NCBI RefSeq assembly: GCF_027497195.1
Contig: NZ_CP114905.1
Span: 6,831,001-6,895,000 of the forward strand
Source of the DNA: Streptomyces sp. WMMC500
GTDB taxonomy: Bacteria > Actinomycetota > Actinomycetes > Streptomycetales > Streptomycetaceae
Direction: 5' to 3'
DNA: 64,000 bases
Positions 33,578-43,676 of this stretch are shown in pieces. Each line of letters begins with the position of its first letter. The first letter of the stretch is position 1. The notes beneath the pieces were generated by a model. It searched no databases. It was not told the DNA's origin and worked only from the letters and a program-made list of their open reading frames with translations. The position numbers and the translations under genes are program-made.

Positions 33578-34912
33578 TCACCTGTCACCGCCCGCGGTGG
33601 GCAGGCTCGCCCGGGCCGGGCCGGTTGCCGTCCGGGGGCGCCTGCCCGCCGCCGCGGCGTGCGCCGCGATCGCCTCCCGGTAGCGTTCCGCGGTCTGCTT
33701 CGCCGCCTGGGCCCAGGTGAAGCGCGTCAGCACCCGCTCCCGGCCCGCCGCCCCCAGGCGGTCGCGGAGGCGGGCGTCGGCGAGCAGCCGGGTGAGGGCC
33801 GTGGCCAGGGCGCCCGCGTCGCCCGGCGGGACCGCCAGGCACGTGTCGCCGTCCGGGCCCGCGACCTCCGGGATCGCGCCGCCGGTGGTGGCGACCAGGG
33901 GCGTGCCCGTCGCCATCGCCTCGGCGGCGGGCAGCGAGAAGCCCTCGTACAGCGAAGGCACGCACGCGACCTGCGCACTGCGCAGCAGGCCGACCAACTC
34001 CTCGTCGCTGACGCCGGTGACGAACCGGATCGCGCCGCCGAGCCCGAAGCGCTCGACGGCCTGCGCGACCGGCCCGTCCTCGGCCCGCTTGCCGACCACG
34101 ACCACGTGCGCGTCCGGCTGTTCGGTACGGATCTTCGCCAGCGCCTCGACGAGGTGGACCAGCCCCTTCAGCGGCACGTCCGCGCTCGCCGTCGTGACGA
34201 TCCGGCCCGGCACCCGCGGCACCGCGGGGTCGGGGGTGAAGAGCGAGGTGTCCGCGCCGATCGGCACCACGTGCACCCGCTCCGGCCGCACCCCGAGCTG
34301 GTCGGTGATCTGCGTACGGGACGAGCCGGATACCGTCAGCACCGCGGGCAGCCGGCGGGCGACGCGGCGCTGCATGCGCGTGAACCCGTACCAGCGGCGC
34401 ACCGAGTAGCGCCGCCGCCGGTCGGGCGCGGCGGCCAGCTCCAGGTCGCGGTCGACGGTGACCGGGTGGTGCACGGTGGTGACGAGCGGGGCGCCGAGGG
34501 CGCGGGTGCCGCCGAGGAGGCCGTAGCCGAGGGTCTGGTTGTCGTGGACGACGTCGAAGTCGCCGCGCCGGGCGGCCAGATGGCGGCGGGCGCGGAGGCT
34601 GAAGGTCAGCGGCTCGGGGAAGCCGCCCGTCCACATCGTGCCGACTTCGAGGAGGTCGATCCAGTCGCGGTACTCGCCGCGCGCGGGGGTGCGGAAGGGG
34701 TCGGGCTGCCGGTACAGGTCGAGGCTGGGCAGCTCGGTCAGGGTGACGCCGGGGTCGAGTACGGGGTAGGGCTGGGCGCCGATCACCTCCACCCGGTGGC
34801 CGAGGCGGGCCAGTTCGCGCGAGAGGTGGCGGACGTAGACGCCCTGTCCACCGCAGTAGGGGTTGCCCTTGTAGCTGAGCAGAGCGATGCGCAGTGGCAC
34901 CTCGGCGGTCAC
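33578..34912 (-). CDS. GT4-family glycosyltransferase
   Basis: The protein has 444 residues from GTG 34912, chosen because GAAGGGGG lies six bases upstream. The GT-B N-terminal domain contains RIALLSYKGNPYCGGQGVYV and the GGQ loop. The C-terminal nucleotide-sugar domain holds VPLKGLVHLVEAL and the EX7E segment in VPSLYEGFSLPAAEAMATG. It is the first gene of the three-gene operon and is divergent from the kstR-like gene. Donor and acceptor are not evident. Confidence 0.9.
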   Translation of the reverse strand: MTAEVPLRIALLSYKGNPYCGGQGVYVRHLSRELARLGHRVEVIGAQPYPVLDPGVTLTELPSLDLYRQPDPFRTPARGEYRDWIDLLEVGTMWTGGFPEPLTFSLRARRHLAARRGDFDVVHDNQTLGYGLLGGTRALGAPLVTTVHHPVTVDRDLELAAAPDRRRRYSVRRWYGFTRMQRRVARRLPAVLTVSGSSRTQITDQLGVRPERVHVVPIGADTSLFTPDPAVPRVPGRIVTTASADVPLKGLVHLVEALAKIRTEQPDAHVVVVGKRAEDGPVAQAVERFGLGGAIRFVTGVSDEELVGLLRSAQVACVPSLYEGFSLPAAEAMATGTPLVATTGGAIPEVAGPDGDTCLAVPPGDAGALATALTRLLADARLRDRLGAAGRERVLTRFTWAQAAKQTAERYREAIAAHAAAAGRRPRTATGPARASLPTAGGDR

Positions 34913-34966
34913 GTACGGCCCCCTTCTCACTGCAGTTTCGCCGGAGCGTAACCGCTCGCGCTAATC

Positions 34967-34980
34967 TAGAACAAGTTTCA
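34967..34980. promoter_or_regulatory. KstR operator (TNNAACNNGTTNNA)
   Basis: TAGAACAAGTTTCA matches the mycobacterial KstR consensus TNNAACNNGTTNNA at every fixed position. It lies between the divergent glycosyltransferase and kstR-like genes, 93 bases before the latter's ATG. Confidence 0.8.
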
Positions 34981-35073
34981 GGCGGACGTGCGACGGCTTC
35001 GAATCTACCGGTTGGTAGCGACGCCTGTGCGCGCGGTCCGCCGTCGGGGGAAGCACGGCACAGATCGGGACAC

Positions 35074-35739
35074 ATGACGACAACATCGAGGGGCGGCGTC
35101 CCGGCCGGGCCCGGCCGGGGCCACGGCCGGCGCGGCCCGGGACGGTCGCAGCTCAGCGAGCGGCAGGAGGAGCGCCGCCGCCGCATCCTGAAGGCCACCG
35201 CGGAGCTGGCCGCCCACGGCGGCTTCGACGCGGTGCAGATGCGCGAGGTCGCGGAGCGGGCGGGCGTCGCGCTCGGCACGCTGTACCGCTACTTCCCGTC
35301 CAAGATCCACCTGCTCGTCGCCACCCTCCAGGACCAGTTGCGGCAGTTGCACGAGACGTTGCGCACGTGCCCGCCGACGGCCGCCGAACCGGGCGCCCGG
35401 GTGGCGCAGACGCTGACGCGTGCCCTCGGCGCGCTGCAGCGCGAGCCGCAGCTCGCGGACGCGATGGTGCGCGCGCTGGGCTTCGCCGACCGGTCGGTGC
35501 GCCCCGAGGTCGAGGCCGCCTCCCGGCTGACGTCGGCGATCATCCTGGACGCGATGGGCGCCGGGGGCCGGGCGACGCCGGAGCAGTTGTCGGTGGCGCG
35601 GGTGATCGAGCACACCTGGCACTCGGCGCTCACCACCTGGCTGTCGGGGCGCGCGTCGATCGCCCAGGTGCGCACCGACATCGAGACGGTCTGCCGGCTG
35701 GTCGACGCACCGGCGGACGGGGTGCGCGGCCAGGGCTAG
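35074..35739 (+). CDS. kstR: KstR-like TetR-family regulator of lipid/sterol catabolism
   Basis: The protein has 221 residues. The DNA-binding domain (about 30-80) reads RRRRILKATAELAAHGGFDA, VQMREVAERAGVALGTLYRY and FPSKIHLLVATL. It closely follows the remembered Mycobacterium tuberculosis KstR sequence, including the AVQMR and GTLYRYFPSK runs. The C-terminal domain also aligns (AMVRALGFAD; VARVIEHTWHSALTTWLSGR). KstR represses cholesterol-uptake and degradation genes and is released by a steroid CoA thioester. A consensus KstR site upstream implies autoregulation. Confidence 0.85.
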   Translation: MTTTSRGGVPAGPGRGHGRRGPGRSQLSERQEERRRRILKATAELAAHGGFDAVQMREVAERAGVALGTLYRYFPSKIHLLVATLQDQLRQLHETLRTCPPTAAEPGARVAQTLTRALGALQREPQLADAMVRALGFADRSVRPEVEAASRLTSAIILDAMGAGGRATPEQLSVARVIEHTWHSALTTWLSGRASIAQVRTDIETVCRLVDAPADGVRGQG

Positions 35740-35839
35740 CGACCGCGGCCGGCAACCGCGGAGCAGCGGTGGCCGGGCGGCGGACGGCGCGGGAAACGGG
35801 CGGCGGCGGGCGGGGTGTGCGCCCGTAGAGTGCGGCGGC

Positions 35840-36634
35840 ATGAGACTCCCGTACGACCGCTACTGCGGCGAAGTCGTCGCGCAGACCGACCTGCTGCGCC
35901 GCACCGTGCGCGGCGCCGACCCCGGCACCCGCGTGCCCACCTGCCCCGACTGGGACGTGGGCGAGCTGGCCGTGCACGTCGGCGGCGCACACCGCTGGGC
36001 GGCCGAACTCGTCCGTACGCGCGCCACGGACGAACTCGCGGAGGAGGACGTGCCCGGCTTCACCGGCCCCCGGCCGCGCACGGCCGCCGCGCTCGACGGC
36101 TGGCTGGCCGAAGGTGCGGACCTGCTCGCCGCGGAACTGCGCGCGGCCGGGGCGGACGCCCGGGTGTGGACGTGGGCGGCGGAGCGGCGGGCCGCGTTCT
36201 GGGCGCGGCGGATGACGCACGAGACGGTGGTGCACCGGGCGGACGCGGAGGGGGCGGCCGGGGTGGAGTTCGCCGTCGCGGCGGACGTGGCCGCCGACGC
36301 GGTCGACGAGTGGCTGGAGATCCTGGAGTTCGCACAGCGCGGCGGTGACGCGGACCTGGCGGCGCTGCGCGCCCCGGAACTCGCGGGCTCGGACATCCAC
36401 GTACACGCCACCGACACGCCGCCGGACGTGGCCGCGGAGTGGCTGATCGAGCTGGGGGCGGCGGGGTTCGGCTGGCGCAGGGAGCACGCGAAGGCGGCGG
36501 TGGCGCTGCGCGGGCCGCTGGCGGACCTGCTGCGGGTGCTCTACCGGCGGCTGCCGCCCGACAGCGACCGGGTGGAGGTGCTGGGGGAGCCGGAGCCGCT
36601 GAACAGGTGGCTGGCGGCGACGGCTTGGGGCTGA
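35840..36634 (+). CDS. Maleylpyruvate isomerase-family, mycothiol-dependent enzyme (DinB/MDMPI)
   Basis: The protein has 264 residues. It opens with the MDMPI_N helix bundle, with the metal-binding His in ELAVHVGGAHRWAAE and RRMTHETVVHRADAE as the later His pair. RVPTCPDWDVGEL is the family hallmark. The C-terminal 90 residues form the MDMPI_C domain (DIHVHATDTP, VALRGPLADLLRVLYRR). Members catalyse mycothiol-dependent isomerisation or detoxification; the exact substrate is unknown. It is a single gene ending in a strong terminator. Confidence 0.88.
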   Translation: MRLPYDRYCGEVVAQTDLLRRTVRGADPGTRVPTCPDWDVGELAVHVGGAHRWAAELVRTRATDELAEEDVPGFTGPRPRTAAALDGWLAEGADLLAAELRAAGADARVWTWAAERRAAFWARRMTHETVVHRADAEGAAGVEFAVAADVAADAVDEWLEILEFAQRGGDADLAALRAPELAGSDIHVHATDTPPDVAAEWLIELGAAGFGWRREHAKAAVALRGPLADLLRVLYRRLPPDSDRVEVLGEPEPLNRWLAATAWG

Positions 36635-36689
36635 GCGGAGACGGCCGGGGCTGAGGCGGGGGGCCCGGGGCTGCGCGGGCGGCACATGC

Positions 36690-36725
36690 GGCGGCCCCCG
36701 CCCGAGGGTTCGGGCGGGGGCCGCC
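36690..36725. terminator. Bidirectional terminator hairpin
   Basis: A perfect 16-bp GC stem (arms 36690-36705 and 36710-36725) with a four-base loop lies between convergent genes. Confidence 0.82.
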
Positions 36726-36749
36726 GGGGGACGTGCCGGGCGCGGCCGG

Positions 36750-37655
36750 TCAGGCGCCGCGCTGGATGCCCGTGGTGTCCTGCAGCACGCCGCGGCGGCC
36801 GTCCTGGGTCTGCGCGACCAGCGCGGGACCGCGCTGGTCCACCGCCAGGTACCAGATGCCCGGGGTCAGCTCGGCGATCTGGGCCGACGAGCCGTCCTCC
36901 GCGAACAGCGGCCGGGCCGCCGGCACCGCGAACCAGAACGGTGCGAACGAACCGCCGGCCGGCGCCTGCGGCGCGGCCTGCGCCTGCTGCGGCCGGGCAT
37001 CCGCCCGCGGGCCGCCCGCGCCGGGACCGGCGCCGAACGGCTGCTGCTGACCGCCGAACGGGGCGCCGCCCTGCGGGCCGCCGGGCTGCGGGGCACCCGG
37101 GCCGGGCTGGCCGCCGCCGGGGTAGCCGTAACCGGGCTGCGGCTGACCGCCGCCGTACGGGGCGGCCGGCTGCGGGGCACCCGGGCTGGAGAGCAGGTTC
37201 GCCTTGAGCGCCGGGACGGTCTGGCCGAGGATCGCGCCCGCGGTCATCGCGAGGTTGGCGATGAGCCCGAGGATCAGGCCGAGGCCCATGCCGAAGACGT
37301 CCGTGCCAGCGGCGTCGTTGGCCAGGTTGCGCGCACCGCCGAAGAGCATGAAGACGGAGCTCAGGAGCGCGGCGGCGGACAGCGCGGTCCCCCACTGGTC
37401 GAGCCGGAGCCCGCCGAACTCGCGCTCGCCGGTCTTCGTCCGGCCGACGAAGATGAGCGCCGCGGCGATGATGCCGGTCAGGAATACCGCGGGCAGCAGG
37501 GGAAACTGGTCGGAGTCCCAGCCCGTGGGCACGTCCCCGCAGTCGGCCCCGCTGGGGCAGTCAACCGAGATGCTGCCGAGGAACGAGGCGATAATCAGCA
37601 GCAGCGCTGCTCCGATCACTACGCCGTCGCCCCGAGTGAGTGAGCGGATGTTCAC
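36750..37655 (-). CDS. DUF5336-like four-helix membrane protein with Pro/Gln/Gly-rich tail
   Basis: The protein has 301 residues. Four hydrophobic helices lie in residues about 12-165 (GVVIGAALLLIIASFLGSIS, AVFLTGIIAAALIFVG, and two more). A cytoplasmic low-complexity segment rich in PGGGQPGPGAPQPGG follows. The C-terminal 70 residues look folded (FAPFWFAVPAARPLF, GIWYLAVDQRGPALVAQTQD). Two cysteines in the first outside loop (DCPSGADCGD) may pair. Function is unknown. Confidence 0.78.
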   Translation of the reverse strand: MNIRSLTRGDGVVIGAALLLIIASFLGSISVDCPSGADCGDVPTGWDSDQFPLLPAVFLTGIIAAALIFVGRTKTGEREFGGLRLDQWGTALSAAALLSSVFMLFGGARNLANDAAGTDVFGMGLGLILGLIANLAMTAGAILGQTVPALKANLLSSPGAPQPAAPYGGGQPQPGYGYPGGGQPGPGAPQPGGPQGGAPFGGQQQPFGAGPGAGGPRADARPQQAQAAPQAPAGGSFAPFWFAVPAARPLFAEDGSSAQIAELTPGIWYLAVDQRGPALVAQTQDGRRGVLQDTTGIQRGA

Positions 37656-37830
37656 GAAATGTCCCTTACGTATTGGTCGTTGTCGCTGTTGCCGGTGCAG
37701 ATCCCTGCCCTGCGGGGCGCGAAATGCCGCCCCATCGTACGGGTCGGCGGATCGGCCGCATCGGGCCCCCTGGCCACGAGTCCCCCTTGTTCCCCCGGTG
37801 TGCGTTTCCCGGCCTGTCGGCGGCTTGCGC

Positions 37831-38748
37831 CTACCCTGCCAGGAAAGCCCCGATGCCGTTCGTGATTCCGAGCGCCGCCCGCTGCCGCCATGCGGCGTCC
37901 GTCAGCAGGGCGGCGTCCTTAGCGTCCCGCATGTTGCCGCATTCGATGAAGACTTTGGGCACAGTCGAGAGGTTCAGCCCGCCTAGATCGGTGCGTACCG
38001 TGAAGCCTGTGTCGTTGCCCACATAGTTGGAGGGCTTACTTCCGGTTGTCTTCGCGAAGTGCGACTTCACCTCTTCGCCCAGCTTTCGCGACGGCTTCAC
38101 GATGGCGGTGGTGTCCGCCTTTCCCTCGTCCACCCGGCCCGGCAGGATCACGTGGAACCCGCGGGCGCCGGGACCGTTGCCGTCCGCATGGATGGAGACG
38201 ACCGCGTCGGCCCCGGCCTTGTTGCCGGCCTCGGCGCGCTCGTCGATGCACGGCCCGTACGCGCGCGATCCGTCCTGCGTCAGCCGCACCTCCGCGCCTT
38301 GTGCGCGCAGCAGGGTGCGGGCGCGCCGGGCCACGTCCAGGGTGAAGTCGGCCTCGGCGTAACCGCCGTTGGTGGCGGTGCCGGTGGTGTCGCACTCCTT
38401 GCGCACGGTGCCGATGTCGACCTTGCGGTTGATGTCGGCGGCGTGGTCGCGGTTGTTCGGGTTGTGCCCGGGGTCCAGCACGATCACCTTTCCGGCCAGC
38501 GGCTTCTCGCCCACCTCCGGGTCCTTCGCATCCTTCGAGTTCTTCGAGTCGTTCGAATCCTCGGGATCCTCGGCGGTGGGCCGGGTCGGGGAGGAGGACG
38601 CCGGCGGGGCCCCGCCGGGTTCCCGCCCGTTCGCCGCGGAGCCGTCGCCGTCCACCGACTGCCACACCAGTACGCCGGCGAAGGCCAGCGGTGCCACGGG
38701 TGCGAGCAGAAGATAGGCGCGGAGAGGCCGACGGTTCTGGCTGGACAT
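37831..38748 (-). CDS. N-acetylmuramoyl-L-alanine amidase (Amidase_3 family), membrane-anchored
   Basis: The protein has 305 residues. An N-terminal hydrophobic segment (AYLLLAPVAPLAFAGVLVW) serves as signal or anchor, followed by an acidic, Ser/Asp-rich spacer. The catalytic domain (about 85-305) has the zinc ligands in VIVLDPGHNPNN, GGYAEADFTLDVA and VVSIHADGNG, plus the late catalytic Glu in KVFIECGNM. It cleaves the amide between N-acetylmuramic acid and the stem peptide during wall remodelling. The ATG at 38748 is used. Confidence 0.92.
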   Translation of the reverse strand: MSSQNRRPLRAYLLLAPVAPLAFAGVLVWQSVDGDGSAANGREPGGAPPASSSPTRPTAEDPEDSNDSKNSKDAKDPEVGEKPLAGKVIVLDPGHNPNNRDHAADINRKVDIGTVRKECDTTGTATNGGYAEADFTLDVARRARTLLRAQGAEVRLTQDGSRAYGPCIDERAEAGNKAGADAVVSIHADGNGPGARGFHVILPGRVDEGKADTTAIVKPSRKLGEEVKSHFAKTTGSKPSNYVGNDTGFTVRTDLGGLNLSTVPKVFIECGNMRDAKDAALLTDAAWRQRAALGITNGIGAFLAG

Positions 38749-38778
38749 CCGTGCGACCGTAGCAGAATTATCGGGGGC

Positions 38779-39579
<801 letters not shown>

Positions 39580-39653
39580 CTACGACCCGAGTCGCATGGT
39601 CCGTACACCGATATGCCCGTGCGGGTGTCGGAGGCCGGTGGGATCATGACGCC

Positions 39654-41096
39654 ATGCACCATTCACCACCCGCCACCCGGCCCTCCGCGGCGGGGCGCCG
39701 TGCCGCCGCACCGCTGTGGGTCGTCGTGCTCACGGCGTGCGCGGGGCAGTTCCTCGTCGTGCTCGACGTCTCCGTCGTCAACGTCGCGCTGCCGTCCATG
39801 CGCGCGGACCTGGGGATGAGCGCGACGGGCCTGCAGTGGGTGGTGAACCTGTACACGCTGGCCTTCGCCGGCCTCATGCTGCTCGGCGGCCGGGCCGGTG
39901 ACATCTTCGGCCGCAAGCGCGTCTTCGTTCTCGGCCTCGCGCTGTTCACCGCCGCGAGCCTCGCCGGGGGCCTCGCGCAGGAGCCGTGGCAACTGCTCGC
40001 CGCGCGGGCGGCGCAGGGCGTCGGCGCCGCGGTGCTGGCGCCCTCCACCCTGACGCTGCTCACCTCGGCCGTGCCCGAGGGCCCCGCGCGGGTCCGCGCG
40101 ATCGCGACGTGGTCGGCGACCGGCGCCGGCGGCGGGGCGGCCGGCTCGCTCGTCGGCGGGGTGCTGACGGACGCGCTCTCCTGGCGCTGGGTGCTGCTGA
40201 TCAACGTGCCGGTCGGCGCCGCGGTCCTCGTCTGCGCGGTGCTGTGGCTGGCGGAGAGCCGCGGCGGGCCGCGGCGGCGGCTCGACATCCCCGGCGCGGT
40301 CCTGGTCACCGCCGGGATCGGCGCCGTGTCGTACGGGATCGTGCAGACCGAGAGCCGCGGGTGGACCTCGCCCGCCGCGCTGCTGCCGCTGGCCGGCGGG
40401 CTGGCGCTGGTCGCGGCCTTCCTGGCGGTGGAGGCCAGGACGCGGGCGCCGCTGATGCCGCTCGGGCTGTTCCGGCTGCGCTCGGTGTCCGCGGCCAACA
40501 CGGCGATGTTCGTGACCGGCGCGGCGATGTTCTCGTCCTGGTACTTCCTGTCGCTCTACATGCAGAACGTCCTGGGCTACACGCCCATCGAGGCGGGCCT
40601 CGGCTTCGTGCCGCACTCGCTGACGATCGTGGCCGCTGCGAAGCTGGCACCGCGGGTGCTGGCCCGTACGGGCGCGAAGGCGCTGGCGATCGCCGGCGTG
40701 CTGCTGGCGGCCGGCGGTTATCTGTGGCAGAGCACGGCGGGCGTGGGCGGCGGGTACGTGACGGACGTCGCCGGGCCCGGGATCCTCATGATGGCGGGGG
40801 TGGGCTTCATGATCACGCCGCTGGCGCACCTGGCGACCTCCGGGGCACCCGCGGCCGACGCGGGACTGGTGTCCGGGGTGATGAACACGTCGCGGACGAT
40901 GGGCGGTTCGCTGGGTCTCGCGGTGCTGTCGACGGTGGCCGCCACGCGCATCGGCGGCGAGTCCGGTCCCGCGGTGCTGGCCTCGGGGTACTCGCTGGCG
41001 TTCCAGACGGGCGTCGGGATCCTGCTGGGCTGCGCGGCGCTGATGCTCATATCCCTGCCCCGCCCGGCCGCCGTGCCGGAGCCGGCGCGGGCGTGA
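39654..41096 (+). CDS. DHA2-family MFS drug exporter
   Basis: The protein has 480 residues with 14 predicted helices. Hallmarks are LDVSVVNVALPSMRADLGMS, LGGRAGDIFGRKRVF and the motif C-like GTG...GG in GAGGGAAGSLVGGVLTDALS. It resembles actinobacterial exporters that carry self-made antibiotics or tetracenomycin/puromycin-type drugs. ATG 39654 directly precedes the first helix. No regulator gene is adjacent. The substrate is unknown. Confidence 0.9.
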   Translation: MHHSPPATRPSAAGRRAAAPLWVVVLTACAGQFLVVLDVSVVNVALPSMRADLGMSATGLQWVVNLYTLAFAGLMLLGGRAGDIFGRKRVFVLGLALFTAASLAGGLAQEPWQLLAARAAQGVGAAVLAPSTLTLLTSAVPEGPARVRAIATWSATGAGGGAAGSLVGGVLTDALSWRWVLLINVPVGAAVLVCAVLWLAESRGGPRRRLDIPGAVLVTAGIGAVSYGIVQTESRGWTSPAALLPLAGGLALVAAFLAVEARTRAPLMPLGLFRLRSVSAANTAMFVTGAAMFSSWYFLSLYMQNVLGYTPIEAGLGFVPHSLTIVAAAKLAPRVLARTGAKALAIAGVLLAAGGYLWQSTAGVGGGYVTDVAGPGILMMAGVGFMITPLAHLATSGAPAADAGLVSGVMNTSRTMGGSLGLAVLSTVAATRIGGESGPAVLASGYSLAFQTGVGILLGCAALMLISLPRPAAVPEPARA

Positions 41097-41210
41097 TCCG
41101 GGCGGGGGTTCGGGGCGTGGCGGATGCCTTCCCGCGGGCTCGGTACTGCTCTGTGCCCCTCACTACGGCACCCCTGGGTGCGGCGCCCCCGCGTGCGGTG
41201 CGCCGCGGGT

Positions 41211-42401
41211 TCAGCGGGGCGTGATCAGCCCGTCGTCGCCCGCGCCGCGGCTGAGGACGACGTCGCTGATGCGGTCGCGCACGCTCCGGTAGCGCTCCGG
41301 GGCCTCGCCGTCGGCCATCTCCGCGTCGAGGTCGACGACCCTCGGCGGCCCCGCGCCGTCGTGGTCCATCAACTGCGGCAGGTACTCCGCCTTCGTCACC
41401 CGCCAGCGCGCGCTGTCCCGCGCGGGCGGGGTGAAGGTGAAGCGGGCGATCGTGCCCTGGTTGCCGCGGGGGTCGCGGGCGCCCGCGTGGTTGATCATGC
41501 GGCCGGCGATCTGGTCGCCCATGCCGTAGACGACCCAGGTGCCGTTGACCTTCTCGTACGCCTGCGGCACGTGCGCGTGCGTGCCGAGGATCAGGTCGAC
41601 GTCGGGCGCCCCGGCCGAGCGCGAGGCGGTCAGCTCGCGGGCGAGCCGCCGCTGCGTGGCGTCCGGCGCGTCCTGCCACTCCGTGCCCCAGTGCAGGCTG
41701 ACCACGACGATGTCGGCGCCCGCCCGGCGGGCGCGGCGCGCGTCCTCGACGATCCGCTCGGGGTCGGTGATGTTGACCGCCCACGGCTGGTCCGGCGGGG
41801 CGGGAATGCCGTTCGTGCCGTAGGTGTACGCGAGTTGCGCCACCGTCGCGCCGCCCGCCTCCAGCATCGCGGGCCGGCGCGCCTCGGCGGGGGTGCGCGC
41901 GGAGCCGGTGTGGGCGACGCCCGCGGCGTCGAGGGCGTCGAGGGTGCGGCTGACGCCGGGGAAGCCGGCGTCGAGGGTGTGGTTGGAGGCGGTGGAGCAG
42001 GAGTCGTAGCCGGTGGCCCGGGCGGCGGCGGCGAGTTCGGGCGGCGAGACGAAGGAGGGGTAGCCGGTGTACGGGCCGCCGGCCGGTCCGTAGACGGTCT
42101 CCATGTGGCAGATCGCCAGGTCGGCCCCGGAGATGACGGGCTTGACCCCGGCCAGCATGGGGCGGAAGTCGTGGCCGTCGCCGCCGGCGTCCAGCTTCGC
42201 CTGGGCGATGACCGAGTCGTGCGGGAGGATGTCGCCGGTGGCGACGAGGGTGAAGGGCGCCCGCGCCTCCTTGCCGGGGGCCCTGCCCTCGACGGGGGTG
42301 GTGCCGACGGGGCCGTGGGCGCAGGCGGTGGCGGCGGCGAGCAGGGCGGCGGTGAGCGCCAGCGCCGCGGTGGTCGTACTAGTCGTTTTATATCCGCGCA
42401 T
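41211..42401 (-). CDS. CapA-family (poly-gamma-glutamate capsule type) lipoprotein
   Basis: The protein has 396 residues. The signal peptide ends in a lipobox-like ATAC (Cys near residue 27). The calcineurin-like metallophosphatase domain includes LVATGDILPHDSV, AICHMETVYGPAGG, STASNHTLDAG, VVSLHWGTEW and LGTHAHVPQAYEKVNGTWVV. CapA proteins work in polyglutamate synthesis and export, but stand-alone actinobacterial copies have unknown roles. No capBC partners are near. Confidence 0.88.
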   Translation of the reverse strand: MRGYKTTSTTTAALALTAALLAAATACAHGPVGTTPVEGRAPGKEARAPFTLVATGDILPHDSVIAQAKLDAGGDGHDFRPMLAGVKPVISGADLAICHMETVYGPAGGPYTGYPSFVSPPELAAAARATGYDSCSTASNHTLDAGFPGVSRTLDALDAAGVAHTGSARTPAEARRPAMLEAGGATVAQLAYTYGTNGIPAPPDQPWAVNITDPERIVEDARRARRAGADIVVVSLHWGTEWQDAPDATQRRLARELTASRSAGAPDVDLILGTHAHVPQAYEKVNGTWVVYGMGDQIAGRMINHAGARDPRGNQGTIARFTFTPPARDSARWRVTKAEYLPQLMDHDGAGPPRVVDLDAEMADGEAPERYRSVRDRISDVVLSRGAGDDGLITPR

Positions 42402-42525
42402 GGGTCGAATGCACAGGAGCGGAAAAGGGCATACAAGAAACCAGGCCGGGACTGTCCCCCGAACGGCGGCCCGGGATCGCGCGGATGCATCGCCGACCGC
42501 CCGTGCCCGACTGCTGACGGAGTGT

Positions 42526-42602
42526 CAGTAAGGGGGCCTTACGGTCTTCCCATCCGCGGGGGAGTGGGTTATACATGTATCCGACGGCTAGAACGTGTTC
42601 CT
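42526..42602 (+). promoter_or_regulatory. maoC upstream region: hairpin, ATACATGTAT palindrome and KstR-like site
   Basis: In the 309-base gap 42402-42710, GTAAG-GGGGC-CTTAC (about 42527-42541) is a small hairpin and ATACATGTAT (42571-42580) is a perfect palindrome. TAGAACGTGTTCCT (42589-42602) matches the KstR consensus TNNAACNNGTTNNA at all but the last position and contains the dyad GAAC-GT-GTTC. Both KstR-like sites in the window share CTAGAAC. The rest of the gap shows nothing I can support. Confidence 0.65.
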
Positions 42603-42710
42603 GTCGCGGTTCCGGCCGTCTGCCCCGAGAGCGACCCCGGCGTGCCGACTGGTGCGGACGGCACGCCGGGGTTTCTCGTGCTCTCGGCCGGTGAAGGAGC
42701 CAGCGCCGCC

Positions 42711-43607
42711 ATGCCCCTCGACGCCGCCCGGGCCCTCGCCGCCGCCCCCCGCGAGACCCGGATCGCCTGGACCCCCAAGGACGTCCTCCTCTACCACCTG
42801 GGCATCGGCGCCGGCCGCGCCGCCACCGAACCCGCCGAACTCCGCTACGTCCTGGAGGACCGGCTGCGCGTGCTGCCCAGCTTCGTCACCGTCGCCGGTG
42901 ACGGCGGCGTGGCCGGCGAGGGCGCCGGACTCGACGCCCCCGGCGTCGACGTCGACCTCACCGCCGTCCTCCACGGCGCCCAGCGCATCGCCCTGCACCG
43001 CCCGCTGCCGCCCGCCGGCGAGGCCGCCCGCACGTCGCGCATCGCCGCCGTGTACGACAAGGGCAAGGCCGCCGTGCTGGTGCTGCGCACCGAGGCGGCC
43101 GACGGGGACGGCCCGCTGTGGACGTCCGACACCCAGCTCTACGTGCGCGGTGAGGGCGGCTTCGGCGGCGAACGCGGCCCGTCGCCGCGCCTGCCCGCGC
43201 CCGCGGGGGCGCCGGCGCACGTCGTCGACCGCGGCATCCGCGAGGACCAGGCGCTGCTCTACCGGCTGTCCGGCGACTGGAACCCGCTGCACGCCGACCC
43301 GGACTTCGCCGCGCTCGCCGGGTTCGACCGGCCGATCCTGCACGGGTTGTGCTCGTACGGGATGGCGCTGAAGGCGGCGGTGGACACGGTGCTGGACGGG
43401 GACGCCGGGCGGGTGCGGTCGTATGCGGCGCGGTTCGCGGGGGTGGTGTACCCGGGCGAGACGCTGCGGATCCGGATGTGGCCGGAGCAGGGTGAGTCGG
43501 CGGGGCCGGCGGGGCCGGCGGGCGGCGGGCGGATCCGGCTGACCGCGAGCGCCGTGGAGCGGGACGAGGCGCCGGTACTGGCGGACACGGTGGTCGAGTT
43601 CGCCTGA
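42711..43607 (+). CDS. MaoC-type (R)-specific enoyl-CoA hydratase (Hsd4B/MFE-2 like)
   Basis: The protein has 298 residues from ATG 42711. The C-terminal hot-dog domain carries the hydratase-2 motif, YRLSGDWNPLHADPDFAALA followed by GFDRPILHGLCSYG, with the catalytic Asp and His. The N-terminal half is the second, degenerate hot dog (PKDVLLYHLGIGAG; LEDRLRVLPSFVTVAGDGG) as in eukaryote-type MFE-2 hydratases and mycobacterial Rv3538. It hydrates enoyl-CoA during beta-oxidation of lipids or sterol side chains. A KstR-like site upstream supports a place in that regulon. Confidence 0.88.
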   Translation: MPLDAARALAAAPRETRIAWTPKDVLLYHLGIGAGRAATEPAELRYVLEDRLRVLPSFVTVAGDGGVAGEGAGLDAPGVDVDLTAVLHGAQRIALHRPLPPAGEAARTSRIAAVYDKGKAAVLVLRTEAADGDGPLWTSDTQLYVRGEGGFGGERGPSPRLPAPAGAPAHVVDRGIREDQALLYRLSGDWNPLHADPDFAALAGFDRPILHGLCSYGMALKAAVDTVLDGDAGRVRSYAARFAGVVYPGETLRIRMWPEQGESAGPAGPAGGGRIRLTASAVERDEAPVLADTVVEFA

Positions 43608-43676
43608 GCGCGGGCCGGCCCGCGGGTGCGGGTGCCGGGTGCGGGTGTGGGGCGTCGCGTGTCGTTCGCCGGAGGG

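Noticed and set aside
41124..42710. Upstream extension of the MaoC frame to 827 residues
   Set aside because: The extension is antisense to the CapA gene and has no ribosome site; the hydratase begins at 42711.
42402..42710. tRNA or small RNA in the gap before maoC
   Set aside because: No cloverleaf or conserved T-loop sequence is present; only short dyads and the KstR-like site were found.
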